Positions 57,742 through 64,000 of a DNA stretch of 64,000 nucleotides are shown piece by piece. Both the position numbers and the translations under genes were made by a program. Position 1 is the first letter of the stretch, and each line of letters opens with the position of its first letter. The DNA comes from Haematococcus lacustris (lineage: Eukaryota; Chlorophyta; Chlorophyceae; Chlamydomonadales; Haematococcaceae), in contig JASKMD010000028.1 of assembly GCA_030144725.1 (NCBI GenBank), positions 4,635,919 to 4,699,918 of the forward strand. The letters run 5' to 3'. The notes beneath the pieces are model-generated. The model saw only the letters and a list, made by a program, of their open reading frames with translations, ran no database searches and was not told where the DNA came from.

Positions 57742-58024
57742 TGTTAGTTGCATACCCTCCCGGTGCAGTTGAGATCAAGCACCGGGATTGTAGGGTGTGC
57801 CTGCCAGCGGCCCGGCCGCGATGAGTGCGAGTGTGACTGCCGTATTTAGGGCAGACACCCGGCAGTCGTAGGCACCCTGAACTGGTGTCCGCGTCTGCCC
57901 GTGCTCTTCCAACAGGTAGGCGCAAGGTTGCGCAAGGTTGACGCAAGGTTGCGCGTTAGCAGTTGTGGCAGATCAATGTAACTACCCTGAACTGGTGTCC
58001 GCGTCTGCCCGTGCTCTTCCAACA
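57742..58024 (+). repeat. 3' LTR of the copia element
   Basis: 283 bp, identical to the 5' LTR except one base in the CCCGGCAGTCG region. It is followed by the second AGGAC at 58025-58029. The 276 bp between the polyprotein stop and this LTR hold no further ORF. Confidence 0.95.
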
Positions 58025-58029
58025 AGGAC

Positions 58030-58424
58030 GTTCTGGTTGGCGTGTGTAAACGCGGTTGAGTCGGAACTGGCTGTAGTGCGCCAGTTGTGGAATTGTCGCG
58101 AAGCGACGGCTGTGTGTGGGCTCTGAGCTGAGCGAAGAGGCTAGAGAGCCTGGAAACCAGTGGCTAATGAGCCTTTGTGCGGTACAACCAGTCGGCGGAG
58201 GTTTATTCTGCGAGAGTGGCGATGGAGGTGACAGTAGTCGCCGAGAGGCCGGTGATGGCTCAGTGCGAAGAAGATGCCTGACTCAGGAGCGTGCAAGCCG
58301 AAATGCCGAGGTGCAAGCCGAAGTATTGCAACTGTTGTGTAGGCGGACTTGGCCTGGGAGAAGCTCTTGATCTTGTGCCTATGCTTGAGGCCAACTCTGG
58401 GTGTAAGAGAACGGCTATGGGGCT
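58030..58424 (+). other. Gypsy leader with broken gag-like reading frame
   Basis: This continues the gypsy leader that starts at 51929. Across the copia insertion a short frame (LPEDERQRTFWLACVNAV) continues to a stop at about 58126, then other frames open briefly. No Gag zinc knuckle is seen, and only about 470 bp of leader separate the LTR from the protease, so Gag is missing, extremely short or deleted. Confidence 0.5.
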
Positions 58425-61400
58425 ATGGATGCACCACCGGATGTTGCGGAGGTACAGCCTGGAAGGCTGCAGCTACCTTTTCTGTTTAAGGGACGGCTAG
58501 GTAACAAGCCGTGCAGAGCCATGCTTGACACAGGTGCCAGTTGCACCATAATCAGCAAGGAGTGGCTGGAAAGACATGAAGGCAATGTTAACCCTGCTGC
58601 ACTGCAAAGGAAGATCATGATGGAACCCCTGAGAGTGCTGACCGCAATTAATCAGCCTGTGTTGATTACTGAACGGCGTTGTGGCCTGCTGGAGGTGCAA
58701 AAAAGCAAGACAAATTGCAATGCAGTGGTCATGCCAGGAATGCTCAACGGTGTCGACCTGATCCTAGGAGTCGATTGGATGCACGAGCACGATGCAGTGC
58801 TTAAGGTGAAGCACGGGGTGTGCACGCTGTTTGAGGCACTCGGAGAGTCGGGGAAGCCTGTAAACCTGTTCGCACTGCAACCAAAGCATCTGCCTGGGTT
58901 TGCGGCTGTTGCTGCTATGAAAGAGCAGTGGGACAGCGCAGCCGAAATTAAGCTGGTCAGTCCGGGCCAGGCCGTGCGACAGCTGCGGAATGGCTGCAGT
59001 AACTGGCTGATGTTAGTGAAACCTGGCGATGCTGGCGACCAGGAGGGCTGGCACCAGGGCAGCTTAGCAGCTGCAGTGGCTGGATGCAGTGAGCAGAGCA
59101 CGAAGACTGAGCAGGACCCCTGGCTAGTGCCACAAGCAGTGCTAGATGGGTTGCTATCTGAGTATGCTGATGTGTTTGGGGACATGCCACCGGGGTTGCC
59201 TCCTAACAGGCCAGTGGGGCACACAATCAGGACACCACCCGGGGCTGAAGCTCCCTACAAACGTATGTACAAGCTCAGCCCTAGAGAGGAGGCTGAGGTG
59301 AAGAAGCAGGTGGCTGAGCTGCTGGCCAAAGGGTTGATTGAGCCAAGCAGCAGCCCATACGGGGCACCAATCCTGTTTGTGCAAAAGAAAGATGGGAGCC
59401 TGAGGATGTGCATTGATTACCGTGCTCTCAACAAGTTAACAGTGAGGGACAGGTACCCCCTTCCCAGGATTGATGACCTATTTGACAAGCTGGCTGGCAA
59501 GAGGGTGTTTAGCTCCCTAGACCTGCAGTCTGGGTACCATCAGATCAGGATCACTGAGGAGGATGTGCCTAAGACGGCATTCCTGACGCCAATGGGCCAG
59601 TTCCAGTTCAAGGTGCTCTGTTTTGGGCTGACTAACGCCCCTGCTACGTTCCAACGGATGATGAATAACGTATTCAAGCCTTTGATCAATGAGTGTGTGC
59701 TGGTGTACATTGATGACATTCTGGTGATGAGCAATACCCCTGAAGAGCATGTGCAGCACCTGAGGCAAGTCCTGCAGCTCATGAGAGAAAACAAGTTCTA
59801 CGCCAAATTGGCAAAGTGCGAGTTCAACAAGACGCAGCTGGCGTTCCTGGGCCACATCGTGGGCAGCAAAGGGATTGCTGTCGACCCTGCGAAAGTGCAA
59901 GTCGTGAAAGAATGGCCGACGCCGCGCAACCTAAAAGACCTGCAGGCTTTCCTGGGGCTGGCAAACTACTTCAGGCGGTTCATATCAAACTTCAGCTCTC
60001 TGGCTGCGCCGTTGACGAACTTGACCAGCAAGCAAGTGGCTGCTGCGTATGACTGGGAACACTTTGGGGGTAGCAAGCTAGAAGCATTCAATGGCCTGAA
60101 AGAGGCGCTGTGCTCTGCTCCTGTGCTGGCCCTGCCTGACTTTAGCAAGCCTTTTGTAGTGTGCACCGATGCGTCGCTGGTAGGCACCGGTGGGGTGCTG
60201 ATGCAAGATGGCAGGCCAATTGCTTACACAAGTAAAAAGATGTCCCCAGCTGAGACGCGCTATGCCACTGGAGAGCAAGAGCTGCTGGGTATCATCAGAG
60301 CAGTCAGAGAGTGGAGGTGTTATTTGGATGGAGCGGTTGATGTTACAATCCTGACTGATCACAATCCCCTCATCTACCTGCAAACACAGCCCAACTTGTC
60401 GAGGCGGCAGGTCAGATGGATGGAAGAGCTATCACGCTACAAGTATGAGATCAAGTACATACCCGGTGCAACTAATGTGGCTGACCCTGTCAGCCGTAAT
60501 CCCGCTCTGGCCAATGAGGTGGCGCTAACAAGCTCATCATCACCACAAAATGCTGACTCTGAAGACGCCATGACTATGATCATGACGCTAAGCTCCCGGG
60601 CTGAAAGGCTAGTCTACGCCATAACTACACGCCGCACTGCTGCCCGGCTGCGAGAGAACGCTGAGCTGGGGCAGGTGGCTGCCCGGGAGGCTGCCCAAAG
60701 AGCAAACCAGCTGGTCCCACCAGAAGATTTGGCTGCTGCCCATACGCCTGGCCAGGCAAGAATGACAAGTGCACAACGAAAGGGGGCGCAGCCAGGTGGG
60801 GGGGAATCCCTGCGGCAGCAACAACAAACAACAGAGTCACAAAACAAATCAAACAAACAAGGTGATGACGAGCAGTCCACAACCGAGTCGGGTCCCTTAA
60901 CCCTAATGCAGGCAATCAAACAAGCCTACGCGGCTGATAAACGCTTTGCTGATGAGGCCTTCACATCGCAGCTGTACCAGCATGACGGGCTGTGGCTGAC
61001 TGAGTGGGGCAGAGTGGTGGTGCCTAATGACGTTGCGCTGCGGAAGAAAGTGATATACACCATGCATGACACCAGGTCTGCTGGTCACTTGGGTATGACG
61101 AAGACCCTTGAGCAGGTGACGCGCTGGTTTACATGGCCTGGTGTGTCAGAGGACGTGAAGAGCTATGTGCGCAGCTGCCACTCGTGCCAAGTGAACAAGT
61201 CAAGTGCCAAGAAGCCTGCTGGCTTGCTGCAGCCGCTGCCCATACCGGCGGAGAGACCGTGGGACAGCGTGTCAATGGACCTCATAGTGAAGCTACCTGC
61301 AAGTGGGCCCAACAAATATGACTCAATATTAGTGTTTGTGGACAGACTAACAAAGATGGTACACCTGGTGAAGACCTGGGAGGGCATGACTGCCACACAG

Positions 61401-62438
61401 TATGCCAAGCTGTTCCTTGAGCATGTGTTCCGGCTGCATGGGATGCCAAGGAGTGTGGTCAGTGACAGAGGACCCCAGTTCCACAACAAATTCTGGGCTG
61501 AGGTTACCAAGCTGCTCCAGGTCCAGGTGAACCTATCCAGCGCCTACCACCCTGAAACAGATGGCCAAACAGAGCGTGTTAATCGGGTGATTGAGGAAAT
61601 GCTAAGGCACTTCATCACGCCTGACCAGCGGGACTGGGCGGAGTACTTACCTCTGGTGGAGTTCGCCATCAATAATGCCTGGCAGGAGTCGGTCCGCAGT
61701 ACGCCCTTCTACCTGAATTACGGCTATCACCCGCGGCTGGCTGAGCTGCTCGACTTGCCGCAGAAGGTGCCGCAGGCGCATGATTTTGTGAAGGGCATGA
61801 AGACAGCGGTTGAGCAAGCGAGGCAGTGCCTAGCGCGGGCGCAGAAGCGCATGAAGTCATATCAGGATAACAAACGGCGTGAGGCACTTTACCTGCCTGG
61901 TGACATGGTGCTGCTGAGCACACAGAACATGAGGGGTAAGGCTAACCAGCCTGGAGTCCGTAAGCTAAAGCCTCGCTATGTGGGCCCATTCAGTGTGCAG
62001 TACATGGTGGGCAAGGCAGCGGTGAAGCTGTGGCTGCCAGATGAGTGGTCTCGACTCCACAACGTGTTTCATGTGTCCTTGGTGAAGCCCTATCGCACAG
62101 ATGCTTCAGGGGCAGTGCCTGGGCTGGCTGGACCACCTCCTGTGCAGTGGCTGAATGGAGAGCCCCAATACACAGTAGAGAAGGTGGTGGGCCACAGGCT
62201 GGAGCCCAACAAAGGCAAGCGCAAGGGCAAGTGCAAGAAGAGAAGGCTTGAGTTCCTGGTCAAGTGGCAAGGGCATGGTGACGAGCATAACACGTGGAGG
62301 TTGAGCACTCAGCTGGTGGGCTGCCAAGAGCTGTTGGCCAGGTACCTGACAGAGCACAACCTGAGAGCCGAGGCTGAGGAGGCGGCTGATGGCGAGGCTG
62401 AAGCTAAGGATGATGTTGAAGCTGAGGCCCAGGCCTGA
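58425..62438 (+). CDS. Ty3/gypsy pol polyprotein (protease, RT, RNase H, integrase) with C-terminal chromodomain
   Basis: 1337 codons. Aspartic protease has DTGAS at about 35. Reverse transcriptase has LRMCIDYRALNKLT (~326), LDLQSGYHQIRI and YIDD (~428). RNase H has CTDASLVGTGGVL (~580), and ILTDHNPLIYL (~642). The integrase zinc domain (HDTRSAGHLG...CHSCQ, about 881-920) is followed by catalytic D (MDLIVKLP), D (VSDRGPQF) and E (DGQTERVNRVIEEM). The C-terminus carries a chromodomain-like fold (YTVEKVVGHR ... EFLVKWQGHGDEHNTW, about 1245-1300), so this is a chromovirus. Such chromodomains steer integration to histone-marked chromatin in other chromoviruses. The order RT-RNase H-integrase separates it from copia. 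Gag is not in this ORF. Confidence 0.95.
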   Translation: MDAPPDVAEVQPGRLQLPFLFKGRLGNKPCRAMLDTGASCTIISKEWLERHEGNVNPAALQRKIMMEPLRVLTAINQPVLITERRCGLLEVQKSKTNCNAVVMPGMLNGVDLILGVDWMHEHDAVLKVKHGVCTLFEALGESGKPVNLFALQPKHLPGFAAVAAMKEQWDSAAEIKLVSPGQAVRQLRNGCSNWLMLVKPGDAGDQEGWHQGSLAAAVAGCSEQSTKTEQDPWLVPQAVLDGLLSEYADVFGDMPPGLPPNRPVGHTIRTPPGAEAPYKRMYKLSPREEAEVKKQVAELLAKGLIEPSSSPYGAPILFVQKKDGSLRMCIDYRALNKLTVRDRYPLPRIDDLFDKLAGKRVFSSLDLQSGYHQIRITEEDVPKTAFLTPMGQFQFKVLCFGLTNAPATFQRMMNNVFKPLINECVLVYIDDILVMSNTPEEHVQHLRQVLQLMRENKFYAKLAKCEFNKTQLAFLGHIVGSKGIAVDPAKVQVVKEWPTPRNLKDLQAFLGLANYFRRFISNFSSLAAPLTNLTSKQVAAAYDWEHFGGSKLEAFNGLKEALCSAPVLALPDFSKPFVVCTDASLVGTGGVLMQDGRPIAYTSKKMSPAETRYATGEQELLGIIRAVREWRCYLDGAVDVTILTDHNPLIYLQTQPNLSRRQVRWMEELSRYKYEIKYIPGATNVADPVSRNPALANEVALTSSSSPQNADSEDAMTMIMTLSSRAERLVYAITTRRTAARLRENAELGQVAAREAAQRANQLVPPEDLAAAHTPGQARMTSAQRKGAQPGGGESLRQQQQTTESQNKSNKQGDDEQSTTESGPLTLMQAIKQAYAADKRFADEAFTSQLYQHDGLWLTEWGRVVVPNDVALRKKVIYTMHDTRSAGHLGMTKTLEQVTRWFTWPGVSEDVKSYVRSCHSCQVNKSSAKKPAGLLQPLPIPAERPWDSVSMDLIVKLPASGPNKYDSILVFVDRLTKMVHLVKTWEGMTATQYAKLFLEHVFRLHGMPRSVVSDRGPQFHNKFWAEVTKLLQVQVNLSSAYHPETDGQTERVNRVIEEMLRHFITPDQRDWAEYLPLVEFAINNAWQESVRSTPFYLNYGYHPRLAELLDLPQKVPQAHDFVKGMKTAVEQARQCLARAQKRMKSYQDNKRREALYLPGDMVLLSTQNMRGKANQPGVRKLKPRYVGPFSVQYMVGKAAVKLWLPDEWSRLHNVFHVSLVKPYRTDASGAVPGLAGPPPVQWLNGEPQYTVEKVVGHRLEPNKGKRKGKCKKRRLEFLVKWQGHGDEHNTWRLSTQLVGCQELLARYLTEHNLRAEAEEAADGEAEAKDDVEAEAQA

Positions 62439-62563
62439 TGGTAGAGGCATGGTTGGAACTCAGACACCTAGCGCTAGTGTGGGCGCGAGTGATGGCACAA
62501 CGTGCCTGAGCGGGGCAACACCACATTGGTCAGCTGAGGACAGCTGAGCCAGGTGGGGGGGAA

Positions 62564-62735
62564 TGTTACGTGACCATGTAAGGCTACGCTAATGCCGGTT
62601 GAGAGATCTGGATCTCCCCTGTGAGAAGTGTGATGTGGTGAGGTGATCTGAGGCCGGGTTCGATTCCCGGGCAGACTTCCTGACAACGCCCAGTCTGTCA
62701 TGGAGAACTCAGTCACCGCCACTCATCACGTAACA
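62564..62735 (+). repeat. 3' LTR of the gypsy element
   Basis: 172 bp, one base different from the 5' LTR, preceded by the polypurine tract and followed by the AATAG duplication. The T-arm-like motif is at 62654-62670. Confidence 0.93.
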
Positions 62736-62741
62736 AATAGT

Positions 62742-63690
62742 TCACCAAGAGCTGGTTATCTGCACTGCCCTAACGGCCTAAAAGCCACAGTAATGAGGGC
62801 GAATGACATTGCCCAAGAGGTGCAGGCCGAGAATGAGTTGTTGATGACCGAGGCCCAGTTGCAACAGGCTTGTGAGGAGGTCCTTGAGGCTGCCTTGCTC
62901 GACCTGGAGGAGAAGCACAAGCAACCTGCAGGCATCACAAAGGCAGCAAAGGTTGGACAACGAGTCTCTTGAGGTTGTGGTCAAGCAACAGGAACTGGCT
63001 ATGACTACTGCCAAGCGTGCTCAGCCATTGACGGCCATTGACGGCCATTGACGGCCATTGACAGCCATTGACGGCGTGGAGCTCATGTCCATGCGTACCC
63101 ACGTCGATGCCATTGACGGCGTGGACGTGCTTGACTTTGCACAGCAGCTGCCAGGCTTACGCAAGGAAGTGCGGCGTGAGGAGGCAGCAGCAGCTAGGGA
63201 ACGACGGACAGCAAAGGCGGAGATACAAGCAGCAACAGCAACTCATAGGGTGGGGCAGGTGGTGGTTGATGTGGGGGACCATGAGGGGCAGCATAGACTG
63301 GAAGCAGCATATGCTCTGACCTACGATGGGCGTGATGACAACCACATCACTGTCGAGGAGGCTCAGAAGCTGTCAGGGAGCTGCAAGCTTACCTTCGCTT
63401 CCACCAGCAGGAGGTCATGAAGCGGTGGTTGAAGCCCAAGCTGAAGGGTCTTGTCACGGCCCACATTCGCAACACACTGGCCGGCCTGCATGGGGATGAG
63501 CAAGAGGCAGGTGCAGGTGCTGTTGTTGGTGCTGGTGCCGCCCCTAGGCTGCCCACCCCTCCTGCTGCACCCCCCTGGCAGCAGCTGGCAGCTGGTGTTG
63601 GCGCCGCCCCTGGGCTGCCCACCCCTCCTGCTGCCCCTCCCTGGCAGCAGTTGGCAGCTGGTGCTAGTGCATCCCCTGGCATGCTCACCC
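62742..63690 (+). pseudogene. Decayed coiled-coil ORF interrupted by an LTR insertion
   Basis: Reading frames succeed one another with at least two frame changes. The first runs to about 62945 (QEVQAENELLMTEAQLQQAC). The second starts there (DNESLEVVVKQQELAMTTA). The third runs from 63058 (DFAQQLPGLRKEVRREEAAA). The fourth runs from about 63367 (EAVRELQAYLRFHQQEV, then KRWLKPKLKGLVTAHI and a Pro/Ala/Gly tail). They are rich in Glu, Gln, Leu and Ala, so a coiled-coil protein is likely. Frame changes could be unrecognised introns. Four CATTGACGG repeats sit at about 63027-63075. The last frame is cut at 63690 by an LTR, whose first bases supply its stop. The family is not recognised. Confidence 0.45.
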
Positions 63691-63990
63691 TGTAAAGTGC
63701 GCACCTCTGGAAGAGATTGCCGCTTCGCGTCGTCTGGGCTGTCTCGTGAATGCGAGCCGTCGCGGGACGCGGGTTACACGTGTAGTGTGAGATTTGGCAG
63801 GTAAAGACTAGCGGACATTGCGTCCGTGAGTACAACTGGTTCGATTCCAGGGGGCCCCGTTCTAAGCTCTAGCCATTCTCGCAACACACCGCTGTAACCC
63901 AACACCCTAGTCGGAAGTCACCGCCTCGACTGGACCGGCCTTCGAGCTTGTGTCAAAAGGTCATCTGACGTTGCGTCCCCGCACGTTACA
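63691..63990 (+). repeat. 5' LTR of a third LTR retrotransposon (body beyond the window)
   Basis: 300 bp starting TGTAAAGTGC and ending GCACGTTACA, a 9-of-10 inverted repeat. It is followed by GCTGGTTTCC, which matches the sequence after the gypsy 5' LTR (GTTGGTTTCC) and so looks like the same primer site. It contains GGTTCGATTCC at 63838-63848, like the gypsy LTRs. The rest of the two LTRs is not alike, so this is a different family of the same general kind. Confidence 0.65.
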
Positions 63991-64000
63991 GCTGGTTTCC

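Larger units (their letters stand above)
52002..58024 (+). mobile_element. Full-length Ty1/copia LTR retrotransposon nested in the gypsy element
   Basis: LTRs 52002-52284 and 57742-58024 (283 bp each, TG...CA) differ at a single base (GACAGTC versus GGCAGTC). The target duplication AGGAC is at 51997-52001 and 58025-58029. One uninterrupted gag-pol ORF (52372-57465) fills the interior, and a purine-rich GAGTGGGAG precedes the 3' LTR. The primer-binding region immediately after the 5' LTR reads GGTTATGGGCCCA, complementary to the anticodon arm of initiator tRNA-Met. All structural parts are present, so the element could be autonomous. Confidence 0.96.
51752..62740 (+). mobile_element. Ty3/gypsy chromovirus-type LTR retrotransposon, split by a copia insertion
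   Basis: The LTRs at 51757-51928 and 62564-62735 are 172 bp each and differ at one base (TTT versus TCT). Both end in a perfect 10-bp inverted repeat, TGTTACGTGA...TCACGTAACA. The target duplication AATAG occurs at 51752-51756 and 62736-62740. A primer-site-like TGGTTTCCGACC starts 3 bp after the 5' LTR, and a purine tract AGGTGGGGGGGAA precedes the 3' LTR. A copia element (52002-58024) with its own 5-bp duplication interrupts the 5' leader. Without it, the gypsy element would be about 4.95 kb. Confidence 0.93.

Noticed and set aside
63781..63870. tRNA gene near GGTTCGATTCC at 63838
   Set aside because: The downstream GGGGCCCC has no complementary 5' acceptor strand at the correct distance; it is internal to a 300-bp LTR.
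1..64000. CRISPR arrays, bacterial operons or prophage
   Set aside because: No regular repeat-spacer pattern, no Shine-Dalgarno-linked gene strings; all genes are intron-split and eukaryotic.

Overview
The window is nuclear DNA of a chlamydomonadalean (volvocine-type) green alga, in style closest to Haematococcus-like or Chlamydomonas-like genomes. The evidence is GC-rich DNA with small exons (roughly 20-250 bp) split by many introns, GT-AG junctions, very abundant G/C simple repeats inside introns, organellar and ciliary gene families typical of algae, and green-algal style LTR retrotransposons. There are no bacterial operons. I rebuilt exon models by hand from splice junctions, reading phase and family motifs. 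Where phases close across a gene (PDH E1 alpha, NAP1, KDEL-receptor-like, the DnaJ protein, the solute-binding protein) I am confident. Where long low-complexity stretches intervene (TTLL, helical-repeat gene) only the core exons are secure.

Layout: (1) 533-3901, minus: 3'-truncated gene for a secreted protein with a bacterial-type extracellular solute-binding fold. (2) 4257-4689, minus: two-exon relic of the C-terminal end of a TnpB/Fanzor-type nuclease, lying in the divergent promoter region. (3) 4720-8841, plus: six-exon ERD2/KDEL-receptor-like membrane protein. (4) about 10836-19595, minus: tubulin-tyrosine-ligase-like (TTLL) gene inflated by low-complexity inserts. (5) 21815-24676, minus: unrecognised multi-exon gene running into a 500-N gap. 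(6) gap to 29697, plus: ER J-protein of the DNAJB12/B14 type, with its N-terminus lost in the gap. (7) 30626-40499, minus: helical-repeat (OPR/FASTK-like) organelle-type protein, probably ending in one very large disordered exon. (8) 41781-45714, plus: mitochondrial pyruvate dehydrogenase E1 alpha. (9) 46724-50582, minus: nucleosome assembly protein NAP1 with a CKQQ terminus.

The right end (51752-62740) is a nested transposon block. A Ty3/gypsy chromovirus (172-bp LTRs, target duplication AATAG) has been split by a full-length Ty1/copia element (283-bp LTRs, target duplication AGGAC, one intact 1697-codon gag-pol). In each element the two LTRs differ at one base, so both insertions are young. 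A third LTR element begins at 63691 and interrupts a decayed coiled-coil ORF; its body lies beyond the window.

The host genes are housekeeping functions without a shared pathway: mitochondrial carbon entry, chromatin assembly, ER quality control and retrieval, tubulin modification, and organelle RNA-type helical repeats. The most unusual items are the Fanzor-type relic 30 bp from a start codon, the copia primer site that matches the anticodon arm of initiator tRNA-Met instead of a tRNA 3' end, tRNA T-arm-like (Pol III B-box) sequences in two different LTR families, and the pentanucleotide arrays found in introns of five genes.
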